DNA of 64,000 nt from CAYSRJ01 sp964521865 (lineage in GTDB: Bacteria; Spirochaetota; B62-G9; DRHN01), in the NCBI GenBank assembly GCA_964521865.1, contig CAZFTJ010000007.1:114325-178324 (forward strand), given 5' to 3'. The translations under genes and the position numbers were made by a program. Below the pieces are notes generated by a model that was not told where the DNA came from, did not search any database, and saw nothing but the letters and a program-made list of their open reading frames with translations. Shown piece by piece: positions 1 through 9,444 of this stretch (within the stretch, counting starts at the first letter, position 1; every line of letters starts with the position of its first letter).

Positions 1-1377
1 TCGGCTGTACAAAAAGCGGTTGAGACAGCCAGGAGTGGAAACGGGCCCGTCCTTGTTGAGTTCAAGACATACCGGTACAAAGGGCATTCGCTCAGCGACA
101 AGAGGATCACCTACAGAACGAAGGAGGAGGAGGAAGCCTGGCTGAACCTGGACCCGATCGAACTGTTTTCAAAGGAGCTCGTTGCAAACAGTGTGCTGAC
201 GGAGCAGAAAATCGAGGGTATGCGTGAAAAAGTATACGGTCTCATGAATAAGGTGACAAACCGGGCCGCTCATGCGACGAATCCGGATCCGAAAACCATT
301 ATGGAAGGCCTTTTTTCCAGCACGACAAGCGACGATATCGGGGACCGGTATAAGACCATTCATTTCAATAAGCAGCCTAAAAATTTCAGAAGGGATTCGC
401 AGGGCAGGATTCTGTACAGGCATGCCGTTATCGAGGCGCTGATGGAAGAGATGGAGCGTGACAGACGTGTTGTGCTCTACGGTGAAGAGGTGGCTGAATA
501 CGGCGGCGCCTTCCAGGCCACGGTCGGACTGTTCGACATATTCGGAAGAAGGCGTGTGTTCAATACACCCATATCGGAGGCTGCGATTGTGGGAACAGCG
601 CTCGGCGCGGCAATGACCGGGCTCAGACCTGTTGCCGAGATAATGTACATCGACTTTATTCTGATGACCGGCGATCAGCTCGGAAACCAGGTTGCGAAAA
701 CCAAATATATGTTCGGCGGCAAGGCAAGGATTCCGCTCGTAATACGAACCACGATAGGGGGCGGGAGGGGATATGCCGGGCAGCACAGCCAGAGCCTCGA
801 GGCATTTCCCGCCATGTTTCCCGGGTTGAAGGTGGTCGCTCCTTTTTCGGCATACGACGTGAAGGGTCTGCTGAAAACTTCGATTCGAGAGGATAACCCC
901 GTGTTCTTCATCGAGCACCAGCACCTGTATACTGAAAAGGATAGTGTGCCTGAAGAGGAGTACACAATTCCGCTGGGAAAGGGTGTTGTGCGGAAAGAGG
1001 GAAAGGATGTTACGATCATCTCATACTCCCACCAGCTCAAGGCATGCTTGCAGGCTGCCCGGCAGCTTGAAAAGGAGGACGGAATCAGTGTCGAGATAGT
1101 GGACCTGAGGACCCTTGTCCCGCTGGATACGAACCTTCTGGTACGCTCGGTAAAGAAAACGGGACATGCGGCTGTTGTTGTGCAGGCGCCGGGAAAGGGG
1201 AGCTTCGGCGAGCACATTATTCGAATCATTCAGGAAGAGGCCTTCGGCAGTCTCAAGGGTCCGATCAAACTTGTTTCAGCGTACGAGGTTCCGCCTCCGA
1301 TGGCGGCGCCTCTTGAAAAAGAAAACCTCCCCGGTCCGGAGCGCATCGCATCAAGCGTTCGAGAGATGCTTTTATAG
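1..1377 (+). CDS. 2-oxoacid dehydrogenase E1, fused alpha/beta subunits (5' end outside window)
   Basis: The reading frame is open from base 1, so the gene starts upstream. The first 60 or so residues match the C-terminal end of an E1-alpha subunit (RYKGHS followed by a charged region). The remainder is a complete E1-beta (transketolase-like pyrimidine and C-terminal domains), with the typical EEVAEYGGAFQAT, NTPISEAAIVGTALGAA and TTIGGGRGYAGQHSQS segments. The enzyme would use thiamine diphosphate to decarboxylate pyruvate, acetoin or branched-chain 2-oxoacids and pass the acyl group to an E2 lipoyl protein. Alpha and beta are separate genes in many bacteria, so the single chain is notable but known. 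E2 and E3 are not in the window, so the substrate cannot be decided. Confidence 0.9.
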   Translation, partial: SAVQKAVETARSGNGPVLVEFKTYRYKGHSLSDKRITYRTKEEEEAWLNLDPIELFSKELVANSVLTEQKIEGMREKVYGLMNKVTNRAAHATNPDPKTIMEGLFSSTTSDDIGDRYKTIHFNKQPKNFRRDSQGRILYRHAVIEALMEEMERDRRVVLYGEEVAEYGGAFQATVGLFDIFGRRRVFNTPISEAAIVGTALGAAMTGLRPVAEIMYIDFILMTGDQLGNQVAKTKYMFGGKARIPLVIRTTIGGGRGYAGQHSQSLEAFPAMFPGLKVVAPFSAYDVKGLLKTSIREDNPVFFIEHQHLYTEKDSVPEEEYTIPLGKGVVRKEGKDVTIISYSHQLKACLQAARQLEKEDGISVEIVDLRTLVPLDTNLLVRSVKKTGHAAVVVQAPGKGSFGEHIIRIIQEEAFGSLKGPIKLVSAYEVPPPMAAPLEKENLPGPERIASSVREMLL

Positions 1378-1462
1378 CGAGAGGCCAAAAGAGACGTGCA
1401 TGCAGAGAAACCCTCTGATGAAGGCCTGAAGAAAAGTTGCAATCGGAAAGGAAGGCTCTGGA

Positions 1463-2680
1463 ATGAAGCTTGTACAGTTCGGGGCGGGAAATATCGGGCG
1501 TTCATTTATCGGCCAGCTCTTTTCGAGGGCCGGCTGGGAGGTTGTTTTCATCGATATCGATGAGCAGATAATCGAGGCGCTCAATCAAAAGAGACGCTAT
1601 ACTGTGCAGGTAAAGGACAGGCGGGAACAGACCATTACGGTAAAAAACGTACGCGGCGTATCGTGGTATCGAACCGACGTCGTCAAAGAGGAAGTCTGCA
1701 CCGCCGATATTGCGGCAACTGCCGTCGGACAGAAGGCGCTCGGCAGTATAATGAAACCGCTGGCGGAAGGACTCGTTCTGAGGAACAGCCGTTTTCCCGG
1801 AAAGGCCCTTGATATAATTATATGTGAGAACATGCACGATGCAGCAGAGTTTTTTAAAAAGAAGCTCACCGAAGCGCTCCCATCGGGATTCCCGTTCGAT
1901 AAAACAGTCGGTCTTGTGGAGACCTCAATCGGGAAGATGGTCCCGATAATGAGTGAAAAAGACAGGGCGCACGACCTTCTTCTCGTCTTCGCAGAGGCCT
2001 ACAATACCCTTATCCTCGATAAAAACGAGTTCAGGGGGCCGATACCGAACGTGCCCGGACTTGCTCCGAAGGAGAATATACGCGCCTATGTGGACAGGAA
2101 ACTTTTCATTCACAATATGGGGCATGCGGTGTGCGGATATACCGCCTTTGTATTCAGGCCGGGCAGTACCTTTGTTTGGGAAGCGGCCGAAGATGAAGAT
2201 ATTCGGAACATAACGAGAAAAGCAATGTGGGAGTCGGGGGAAGCGCTCATTGCGGAGTATTCAGAAGAGTTCACCCGACGTACAATCGAAGAGCATATAG
2301 AAGACCTGCTGATGCGTTTCAGGAACAGGGCGCTCGGCGATACCATTTACCGGCTCGGAAGGGATCTGTACAGGAAACTCGGTCCTGATGACCGTCTCAT
2401 AGGGTCGGTCAGACTCTGTGAAAAACACGGGATCAAACCCGCACACATAGCGCTCGGTACTGCATCTGCATTCCTTTTCAAGGCGAAAGATGAGACCGGC
2501 AGGCTTTTCGAAAGCGACAAACAGTTTCACGAGAGGGAGATGTCTCTCGGTATCGACCATGTGCTTCATCGTATATGCAAAATAGAAGGCTCCGCTGCTT
2601 CACTCATCAGGGAGCTGTATACACAGATTCTTGAGGGAGAAAGAGATGTGATGAAACTGGTCGGCCGGTTTGCGGGATAG
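1463..2680 (+). CDS. mtlD: Mannitol-1-phosphate 5-dehydrogenase
   Basis: A 405-residue protein of the long-chain mannitol dehydrogenase family. The N-terminus has the Rossmann motif GAGNIGR (residues 7-13), and the catalytic region includes RKLFIHNMGHA with the conserved Asn and His. It would interconvert mannitol 1-phosphate and fructose 6-phosphate with NAD. The start is supported by a GGAAGG-type ribosome site about 8 bases upstream. No mannitol PTS genes are adjacent, so the substrate is inferred from family resemblance; another hexitol or altronate-type phosphate is possible. It ends 27 bases from the convergent proC stop. Confidence 0.85.
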   Translation: MKLVQFGAGNIGRSFIGQLFSRAGWEVVFIDIDEQIIEALNQKRRYTVQVKDRREQTITVKNVRGVSWYRTDVVKEEVCTADIAATAVGQKALGSIMKPLAEGLVLRNSRFPGKALDIIICENMHDAAEFFKKKLTEALPSGFPFDKTVGLVETSIGKMVPIMSEKDRAHDLLLVFAEAYNTLILDKNEFRGPIPNVPGLAPKENIRAYVDRKLFIHNMGHAVCGYTAFVFRPGSTFVWEAAEDEDIRNITRKAMWESGEALIAEYSEEFTRRTIEEHIEDLLMRFRNRALGDTIYRLGRDLYRKLGPDDRLIGSVRLCEKHGIKPAHIALGTASAFLFKAKDETGRLFESDKQFHEREMSLGIDHVLHRICKIEGSAASLIRELYTQILEGERDVMKLVGRFAG

Positions 2681-2706
2681 CTTTCGCGTTCGGCGGAACA
2701 GTTCAG

Positions 2707-3528
2707 CTAACTGGAGCTGAGTGTTTCGCCGATCCGTTTCGCTTTCTCGGTCGCGTTTTTAACGGCATTGATAACGGAAAGCCTGAAACCGCCCTGCTCG
2801 AGGGAGAGAAGCCCTTCTGCTGTCGTACCTCCCGGTGTGGTGACTTTTTCTCTGAGAGCCGCAGGGTGCTCGCCCGATTTCCGGAGCAGTTTTGCCGCAC
2901 CGAATACGGTCTGCACGGAGAGAAAGATAGACTGCTCCCGCGAGAGCCCCATAAGCACACCGCCGTCCGCAAGGGCCTCTATCATCAGGAATACAAACGC
3001 GGGCCCGCTTCCCGATAAACCTGTAACCGCATCGAGCTGGTCTTCCCCCACCTCGATGACTCTGCCGATGCTTTCCATTACCGTGTAAGCCCTTCGCTTT
3101 TGAAGCCCGGAAACGTGCTGATTGCAGGACATGGCAACAGCAGCTTCGCCGGCGCCCGCCGCTATATTGGGCATTGCCCGCACAATCGAAATTGAAGAGC
3201 CGATCTGTTTTTCTATGAAATGCATGGTAATCCCGGCCGCAACCGATATGAGGAGACAGTCCTCATTGATATGACGCGCAAGTTTGCGGAGAACCTCCTT
3301 TACGGCTGGGGGTTTCACCGCAATCAGAATAACATCGAAGTCTTTAAGCTGTGAGCTGATCTTGTCCGTTGCATGTATACCGTACGTTTTCTCGATTTCT
3401 TTTTGTTTGTGCGGATCAATTTCAACAAGCAGTAGGTTTTCGGGTTTCGAAATCCGTTCGCTGATTCTCTTGACAATTGCACTGCCGATATTCCCGCCTC
3501 CGATTACTGCAATTCTGAAGTCCGTCAT
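2707..3528 (-). CDS. proC: Pyrroline-5-carboxylate reductase
   Basis: A 273-residue protein with the N-terminal NAD(P)-binding motif GGGNIG (residues 10-15), the segment MPNIAAGAGE and the family signature GSGPAFVFLMIEALADGGV. It catalyses the last step of proline synthesis, reducing 1-pyrroline-5-carboxylate. The frame stays open for another 130 codons upstream, but the ATG at 3528 gives the usual ProC length, starts exactly at the Rossmann strand and is preceded by AGAGGGA. It is divergent from the oxidoreductase at 3627, so the 98-base gap must hold both promoters. Confidence 0.95.
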   Translation of the reverse strand: MTDFRIAVIGGGNIGSAIVKRISERISKPENLLLVEIDPHKQKEIEKTYGIHATDKISSQLKDFDVILIAVKPPAVKEVLRKLARHINEDCLLISVAAGITMHFIEKQIGSSISIVRAMPNIAAGAGEAAVAMSCNQHVSGLQKRRAYTVMESIGRVIEVGEDQLDAVTGLSGSGPAFVFLMIEALADGGVLMGLSREQSIFLSVQTVFGAAKLLRKSGEHPAALREKVTTPGGTTAEGLLSLEQGGFRLSVINAVKNATEKAKRIGETLSSS

Positions 3529-3626
3529 CGGAATTCCCTCTTTAAAAAAAATTCGTTCCATAATACAATGAGTAAGGTAACAAATCGACAGGCAAACAAA
3601 AAGGAAAAACCGCAAAGGAGCACCCT

Positions 3627-4655
3627 GTGGATAAAATCCGATTCGGCGTACTCGGTTGTGCGGATATTGCAGTGTCGAGAGTGATTCCGAATCTGAGACA
3701 CTCGCGAAAGGTGAGTATTGCCGCTCTCGCCTCGCGGAGTGTGCAGAAAGCCGGGCAATGGGCGAAAAAACTGGGTATTGAAAAGAGCTACGGCTCATAT
3801 TCCGAGATGCTTTCGGATGAAAGTATCGATGCGGTGTATGTGCCGCTTCCAAACAGCCTGCATGCGGAATGGAGTATTGCGGCCCTGGAAATGGGAAAGC
3901 ATGTACTCTGCGAGAAACCGCTTGCATTGACAGCGAATGAGGTCGCGCGTATGATTCAGTCGGCTCATGCGCACGGCCTCGTTATCATGGAAGGTTTCAT
4001 GTACCGCTTTCATCCTCGAAACAGGGCTGTTTTTGAGATGGTAAAACAGGGAGAAATCGGCCGCCTGCTGTCGATAGAATCGAGTTTCAGCTATGTTCTC
4101 GAAGATGAGGGGAGCTATCTGCTGAAAAAAGACCTTGGAGGCGGGAGCCTGTACGATGTGGGGTGCTACTGTGTGAATGTCTCACGAATGCTCACAGGTA
4201 TCGAGCCTGCCGAAGTGTCGGGTATGGCGGATTTCAGGAAGAGCGGAGTGGATCTTTCGTTTTCTGGGATTATGCGTTTTGACAGCGGGGTTTTATCGAC
4301 GTTTCACGTGAGTATGCGGGAGCAGGACAGGTTCGATTACAGGGTTGTCGGTGACAGGGGTCTCATCGAAGTACCGTGGGCCTTCGTGTCATTCGGGAAG
4401 AAAATGCATATTACGGTCAGAAAGGGAGAAGAGGAGCACGCAATTACCTTTGCATCTGAAGACGAGTATGTAAATGAGTTCGATCATTTTGCCGATGTCG
4501 TTTCGGGACGAGACCGGATGTTGTACCCTATAGAAGACGCTCTTGGAAACGCTGCCGTTCTGGAATCGCTTTTGCAGTCGGCCCATAAAAAAAAGTATGG
4601 AATCCCGTCAACGGCGCTGCGCAGAGCTTCGTATAACGGCACGTCGGGCATGTAA
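3627..4655 (+). CDS. Gfo/Idh/MocA-family NAD(P)-dependent oxidoreductase
   Basis: A 342-residue oxidoreductase with an N-terminal Rossmann fold (GVLGCADIA), the conserved EKPLALTANE segment that contains the catalytic Lys, and a C-terminal alpha/beta substrate domain (DVGCYCVN, where the family has the conserved G-x-Y/C-x-x-x-x-x motif). Relatives act on sugars, inositols or dihydrodiols; the substrate cannot be told from sequence. The start is GTG, fixed by AAAGGAG six bases upstream. It is a single gene with no partner on the same strand. Confidence 0.88.
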   Translation: MDKIRFGVLGCADIAVSRVIPNLRHSRKVSIAALASRSVQKAGQWAKKLGIEKSYGSYSEMLSDESIDAVYVPLPNSLHAEWSIAALEMGKHVLCEKPLALTANEVARMIQSAHAHGLVIMEGFMYRFHPRNRAVFEMVKQGEIGRLLSIESSFSYVLEDEGSYLLKKDLGGGSLYDVGCYCVNVSRMLTGIEPAEVSGMADFRKSGVDLSFSGIMRFDSGVLSTFHVSMREQDRFDYRVVGDRGLIEVPWAFVSFGKKMHITVRKGEEEHAITFASEDEYVNEFDHFADVVSGRDRMLYPIEDALGNAAVLESLLQSAHKKKYGIPSTALRRASYNGTSGM

Positions 4656-4830
4656 AACAATAACGAGAGTCGGCTTGCTATTGTTAACCCCCTTATTTCC
4701 TGTCTTCACGAAGGAACTTTGTATCAAAAAAGAAAAGGCGGGAGAACCGTCAGCAATTTTTTGATAAAGATATCAGACTATCGGCGCAAAATGCCCTAAA
4801 AAAATTGCAGTAGCAAAATGGTCGGAGAAA

Positions 4831-5166
4831 TTATTTTTTCTCTTTGAACAACCCGGGAATGATCCAGCTGTTTATAATATCAAGCTTCCCTTCGAGGTAT
4901 ATGCCGTCAAAGGTCTGATAAATATTTCTTTCAGCCTTTGGTATCTTCCTGATTTCTTCATATTTACTTTGAACCTCCAGTTTCAAATCTTCTACATCCT
5001 TGAGCTTTACCCTTCTGATATTTAAAAGGTGCCTTAAAACATCGACTTTTCCGGAGGTTGACCAATATCTATACTTGTAATCCATTGATTTGCCTTTCGC
5101 ATATCTTTCCTGATCTTTTTGAAGTCGGGCGAGCTCCTGTTTAATCATATTGCGGATATTCACCAC
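4831..5166 (-). CDS. Hypothetical protein, charged and mostly helical
   Basis: A 111-residue, Lys/Glu-rich protein with no family I recognise. The N-terminal half looks like an amphipathic helix (MIKQELARLQKDQERYAKG) and there is no signal peptide or membrane segment. The start is one of two adjacent GTG codons (5166 or 5163) behind GAGGGAG, which supports real translation. It stands alone between a plus-strand oxidoreductase and the minus-strand aminotransferase-fold gene. No function is assigned. Confidence 0.55.
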   Translation of the reverse strand: MVNIRNMIKQELARLQKDQERYAKGKSMDYKYRYWSTSGKVDVLRHLLNIRRVKLKDVEDLKLEVQSKYEEIRKIPKAERNIYQTFDGIYLEGKLDIINSWIIPGLFKEKK

Positions 5167-5427
5167 TCGACTCCCTCTCGGATATTTGACATTTTCCGGA
5201 ACTAAGGAAAAAGGCGGAAGACACCGATCTTTCTTCTTTTAAAGAAGCCTCTCAATTTTTGATAATTTCGGGCCGTTGATCATCCCGGCCTTTGGTTTAA
5301 GTTATTAACAACATATAATTGGGGACCGTTATCTTTGTGAGGCCGAGCATCGTAACGCGTGCATCCGCCCGGTCGTTTCGAATGAGAGATTGAGTGCCTC
5401 ATTGTGTGCCGATTGAGAGCGCGGGGC

Positions 5428-6648
5428 TCACACCCTGACCTGATCGAGCTGCAGCTTGAAGGCATCCCGCATATTCTTGAATGCCTCGAGAGTTTTCTGG
5501 ATCTGCTCGTCCGTGTGTGCCGCTGTCGGAATGAGACGGAGCAGAATGACCCCCTTCGGTACCACCGGATACATGACTCCGGAAACGAATACCCTCTGTT
5601 CGTCGCGCATGAAGTATACTATTTTCTTTGCCACCTCGGGTTCCGCAGGTACATACACGGGGGTTATAGGTGATTGGGTATCACCCAGGCTGAAACCGAT
5701 CTCCCGAAGGCCCTTCTGCAGCTTTTTTGAAACGGCCCAGAGCCTCTCCCTGGGCTTTGAGTCATTTTCTATAATATCGAGGGTTGAATTGATTGTATCG
5801 ACATATATCATGGGGAGACTTTTTGCGAAGATCTGCGTGCGGGCATTGTAGCGTATGTACCGGATTACGTCGTCTTTACCGGCGGTAAAGCCGCCGATCG
5901 CAGCGAAAGCCTTTGCGAAAGTGCTGAAATAGAGATCGACCCGTTCGGTTATTCCGAAATGCTCAGCGGTTCCCCTTCCGGTCGGACCCATGACACCGCA
6001 GCCGTGTGCATCGTCCACAAAAAGCCGGGCATTGTATTTTTCCTTGAGATTACAGATGTCGTCGAGCTTTGCGAGATCGCCCCGCATTCCGAATACGCCC
6101 TCAGTGACCACAAGCACGCCGCCTCTTCCGTGTTTGTGCGCAGCCTTGAGCTGTTTTTCGAGGTCGTTCATGTCGTTGTGCTTGTAAAATCGGTACCTTC
6201 CGCCGGCAAGAAATGTGCCGTCAATCATGCAGGCATGTGAAAGTTTATCTATGACGATGGTGTCGCTCCTGTGCACTAGTGCTGAAAGCGTTCCGAGTAC
6301 GCCGAGATAACCGTAGTTGAAAAGTATGCATGCTTCCTTTTCCTCGAAATCGGCAAGCCGCTTTTCCAGGGATTCATGCTTGACCGTATTGCCGGTGAGC
6401 ATCCTCGATCCCATCGGGGCGGATGCACTGTACGTGTCGGCGGCCTGTACGGTTACTTTTTTAATATCGGGATTACAGGCAAGTCCCAGGTAGTTGTTTA
6501 TAGACCACATGATCATATTTTTTCCGTTGAATGTCATTTCCGTACCCGGAATTTCGGAAAGAACCGGCCTCGTCCAGTACTTGTCTTTCGTTGTTCTGAA
6601 CATCCCGAGGTATCCGCCGTCCTTATAACATTTATCGAAAATATCCAT
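5428..6648 (-). CDS. Alpha-oxoamine synthase, serine palmitoyltransferase/KBL-like
   Basis: A 406-residue PLP enzyme of the alpha-oxoamine synthase family, which condenses an amino acid with an acyl-CoA (BioF, KBL, HemA, SPT). Visible landmarks are the stacking His in LSHAC (His138), VDDAHGCGVMGPTGRG (Asp212/213, His215) and the PLP lysine in STFAKAFAAIGGF (Lys246). Segments such as KHNDMNDLEKQL, the -AAIGGF- after the lysine and RYNARTQIF resemble bacterial serine palmitoyltransferase more than KBL, which usually has a G-rich GTLGKALGG lysine loop. No threonine dehydrogenase or biotin gene is adjacent. Substrate is therefore open: sphinganine-type lipid synthesis or 2-amino-3-oxobutyrate chemistry. 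Confidence 0.85.
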   Translation of the reverse strand: MDIFDKCYKDGGYLGMFRTTKDKYWTRPVLSEIPGTEMTFNGKNMIMWSINNYLGLACNPDIKKVTVQAADTYSASAPMGSRMLTGNTVKHESLEKRLADFEEKEACILFNYGYLGVLGTLSALVHRSDTIVIDKLSHACMIDGTFLAGGRYRFYKHNDMNDLEKQLKAAHKHGRGGVLVVTEGVFGMRGDLAKLDDICNLKEKYNARLFVDDAHGCGVMGPTGRGTAEHFGITERVDLYFSTFAKAFAAIGGFTAGKDDVIRYIRYNARTQIFAKSLPMIYVDTINSTLDIIENDSKPRERLWAVSKKLQKGLREIGFSLGDTQSPITPVYVPAEPEVAKKIVYFMRDEQRVFVSGVMYPVVPKGVILLRLIPTAAHTDEQIQKTLEAFKNMRDAFKLQLDQVRV

Positions 6649-6734
6649 TGAACCGTCCTCGAAACAAGATGCCTATTAAGGTAACCGCTGCATTTACCCT
6701 GTGTCAAGGAAAAATGGCGGGCCTTTTTAACTCC

Positions 6735-6762
6735 TTGACAATATGAGAATTGCTGATATGCT
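6735..6762 (+). promoter_or_regulatory. Sigma-70 promoter placing the start point at the ATG
   Basis: A perfect TTGACA (6735-6740), a 16-base spacer and TATGCT (6757-6762). A start point about seven bases later falls at 6769-6771, which is the ATG of the ketopantoate-reductase-like gene. No Shine-Dalgarno sequence precedes that ATG, so the transcript is probably leaderless. Confidence 0.6.
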
Positions 6763-6770
6763 TATCTACC

Positions 6771-7784
6771 ATGAAAACTGCAGTAGTCGGATGCGGAGGG
6801 AATGGGGGCGTTATTGCGGCTGCTCTTGCCCTGAACGGCCTTGATCCGGTCTGCATAACCGGAAGAAAAGAGTCAGCCCGGCAACTCAATGGAGCGGGTA
6901 TCACCGCACGCGGCTCAATGGGGAATTTCAACGTGCCGGTGAGGGCACACTCTCTCCTGAAAGAGTCGAGCGGGGAGTTCGACATCATATTCATCGCAGT
7001 GAAGAGCACCGATCTTCGGTCGGCGTTTCAGGATGCAAAAGACCACCTGGGCGAAAACGGTATCATTGCAGCCGTGCAGAACGGTCTTGGGATACTCGGC
7101 ATTGCAAAGGAGTTTCCGGATGTGCATATAGCGGCAGGCGCTGTCGGCTATAACTCTGTAATGCTCGATTACGGCCGATATCGCGTAAACTCGAAGGGTG
7201 GTATTGTTTTCGGGCCGTTGAACGGGGCCGGTACAGGCGACCTCGGTGCAATTAAAAAATGTCTTGAACCGTGCATCAAAATCTCCTATAGCTGCAATAC
7301 GGAGGGTATGCTCTGGGCAAAATTAATCATTGTGTGCGGCGTAACGGGTCTCGGGGGCGCTTCAGGGCTCGTAACCGGGAAACTCATGAAAATACGGGCG
7401 GCACGCGAGCTCTTCTATCGTATTGTCGATGAGGGCGCCGCGGTCGTCGATGCGCTCGGCATCCGTATAGAGAAGCTGCCGGGAAGCATCAATCCAATAA
7501 AATTCGGCAGTCGGAGGGGCGGACTTCCCCTCTTTGTCCGGTACCTGCTTCTCAGGATAATCGGCATACGCTATAGAAACCTGAAATCGAATATCCACCA
7601 TTCGATAGAAAGGGGAAAAAAAACGGAAATCGATTTTATTAACGGGGCGCTGGTTGAAGCGGGGGAAAATGCCGGTATTCCGACCCCGGTGAATAATGCG
7701 GTCGTTCGGCTCGTTCATGAGATCGAATCCGGCGTGCGGACGATGGATGTGCGGAATCTATACGATATTTCGAGGAGTGAATAA
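6771..7784 (+). CDS. 2-dehydropantoate 2-reductase family protein (ApbA/PanE)
   Basis: A 337-residue protein with N-terminal GCGGNGGVIAAALALNG dinucleotide-binding motif, the middle segment AVQNGLG and a C-terminal ApbA helical domain. The family reduces 2-oxo acids, classically ketopantoate in pantothenate synthesis. A TTG 21 bases upstream is in frame, but the ATG at 6771 sits at the beginning of the Rossmann strand and at the predicted transcript end. The gene is followed after two bases by a GltS-like transporter, so it may work on an imported 2-oxo or amino acid rather than in pantothenate synthesis; that is inference. Confidence 0.85.
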   Translation: MKTAVVGCGGNGGVIAAALALNGLDPVCITGRKESARQLNGAGITARGSMGNFNVPVRAHSLLKESSGEFDIIFIAVKSTDLRSAFQDAKDHLGENGIIAAVQNGLGILGIAKEFPDVHIAAGAVGYNSVMLDYGRYRVNSKGGIVFGPLNGAGTGDLGAIKKCLEPCIKISYSCNTEGMLWAKLIIVCGVTGLGGASGLVTGKLMKIRAARELFYRIVDEGAAVVDALGIRIEKLPGSINPIKFGSRRGGLPLFVRYLLLRIIGIRYRNLKSNIHHSIERGKKTEIDFINGALVEAGENAGIPTPVNNAVVRLVHEIESGVRTMDVRNLYDISRSE

Positions 7785-7786
7785 CG

Positions 7787-9160
7787 ATGCAGTGGGCGCT
7801 TGTCATCGTTTTTTCCCTGGTCAGCGTTTCTCTGCTCGCGGCAACCCTGCTCAGGGCTCACTGCAGACTTTTACAGAGATTTCTCGTGCCGAACGCCATC
7901 ACTGCCGGTTTTATCGGGCTTGCGCTCATGTATCCGGTCGAGCTGTTCGGGCCGGCTATTGCACCGTCTCGTGAAATACTCGGAAATATCGTGTATCACC
8001 TTCTTGCCGTCACCTTTATCTCTATTGCATTGAAGAAGAGAGAAAGGTATATACAGAAGAATTCACTTGCCACCGCATTTCATCTTACGCTCGGATACGC
8101 GGTCGAGGGATTCGTCGGCTATACCATAACTCTTGTTCTCCTCTATACCGTTATGCCCGATATCTTTCCCACTTTCGGCATGCTCTTTGAAATGGGGTTC
8201 GGGCAGTCGTCCGGTCAGGCGTATGCGCTCGGGAAACAGTGGGAAGCTCTGGGATTCACGGACGGCGGTACAGTCGGGCTGACTTTCGGTGCCATTGGGT
8301 TTTTATGGGCCTGTTTCGCAGGTATACCTCTTTTGAACTGGGGGGTTAAAAGGGGTCTTGTCGGGAATGTGGATGCCGCTATCCTGAGTAATCGGGGTTT
8401 TTTCGGCAGAGACTCATCCGGAATATCGGGAACGAAGAGCACGACGCATCCCGATGTTATCTCATCCGGCGCTTTTCATATTGCAGTCGTGGGTTCTGTC
8501 TATTTTCTCGACTATGCCCTCATCAAGCTGCTTGTGTTCCTCCTTCATCTGGCAGGTGGTGAGTTTTCGGTACAGTTCGGGAAAATTCTCTGGGCGTATC
8601 ATGCCTTTTTTGCAACACTGCTCGCGCTTCTCGTCGGCAAATTGCTCGATCGATTTAAAGTTCACCATGTTCTCGACGACCGCACTCTCACCGCAATCTC
8701 CGCTTCGAGCGTAGACTTCCTCGTTACATCTGCAATTATGGCGATTGAAATAGTTGTGGTTGCGCACTACATAGTCCCCATCCTGCTTATCTGTGTTGCC
8801 GGGGGGGTGATTATCATGTTTTTCATCTTTGCACTGGCAAAGATGAGTTTTGACGATTATATGTTCGAGAGGATTATTTCCATATTCGGGCTGCTCACCG
8901 GAACCGTGAGCACAGGCCTTGCCCTGCTCAGGGTAATCGATCCGGATTACAGTACCCCGGCTGCAGGAGACCTCGTTCTCGGCAGCGGTTTTTCCCTCTT
9001 TCTGGGTTTTCCGCTGCTGTTTCTCATAAACATTCCGGCCATGAATCAGACAACCCGTATTTTCGTTATAACCGATGCTGCACTAGTCGCATACAGTACC
9101 ATTGTTTTTGCCGCAGCGGTGTTCCTCGGCCTTGTTCGGACACGGCGAAAGTCATGCTGA
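7787..9160 (+). CDS. Sodium/glutamate symporter-like membrane protein
   Basis: A 457-residue integral membrane protein with about 11-12 hydrophobic segments. The pore-loop-like GFGQSSGQAYALG near residue 140 corresponds to the conserved Gly/Ser-rich loop of GltS carriers, and PNAITAGFIGLA at the N-terminus is also typical. It would import glutamate or a related carboxylate with Na+. The chain is longer than the roughly 400 residues of E. coli GltS. Its ribosome site (AGGAG) lies inside the end of the preceding gene, so the two are translated from one message. Confidence 0.85.
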   Translation: MQWALVIVFSLVSVSLLAATLLRAHCRLLQRFLVPNAITAGFIGLALMYPVELFGPAIAPSREILGNIVYHLLAVTFISIALKKRERYIQKNSLATAFHLTLGYAVEGFVGYTITLVLLYTVMPDIFPTFGMLFEMGFGQSSGQAYALGKQWEALGFTDGGTVGLTFGAIGFLWACFAGIPLLNWGVKRGLVGNVDAAILSNRGFFGRDSSGISGTKSTTHPDVISSGAFHIAVVGSVYFLDYALIKLLVFLLHLAGGEFSVQFGKILWAYHAFFATLLALLVGKLLDRFKVHHVLDDRTLTAISASSVDFLVTSAIMAIEIVVVAHYIVPILLICVAGGVIIMFFIFALAKMSFDDYMFERIISIFGLLTGTVSTGLALLRVIDPDYSTPAAGDLVLGSGFSLFLGFPLLFLINIPAMNQTTRIFVITDAALVAYSTIVFAAAVFLGLVRTRRKSC

Positions 9161-9302
9161 TGCCGCCGCGTATCTCCCCTGTTTTTCAAGATACACCGAA
9201 CGTCGGATTGTTCCTTGTGTAATCCATTGCCTGCCGGGTGCCCGGATAAAAGATCGGCCGTAGTGCAACTGCCGATTCCGCTATCGATAACTGTATTGAT
9301 AG

Positions 9303-9331
9303 TTGACTTTATTGAATCATTCAGTTATTGT
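9303..9331 (+). promoter_or_regulatory. Possible sigma-70 promoter for the NfeD pair
   Basis: TTGACT (9303-9308), 17-base spacer, TATTGT (9326-9331). The match of the -10 box is moderate, but it is the best candidate in the 284-base gap and lies about 110 bases before the NfeD gene. Confidence 0.35.
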
Positions 9332-9444
9332 TGTAGTAGAAAGGCGACGCCGGTTGAAAAATATTTTTTTCGAATCGTTTCCTGAAAATACTCTTATTGC
9401 GGCTTTTACCTGTAATAGTATAGCAGGCACGCAATTGCAGCAAA

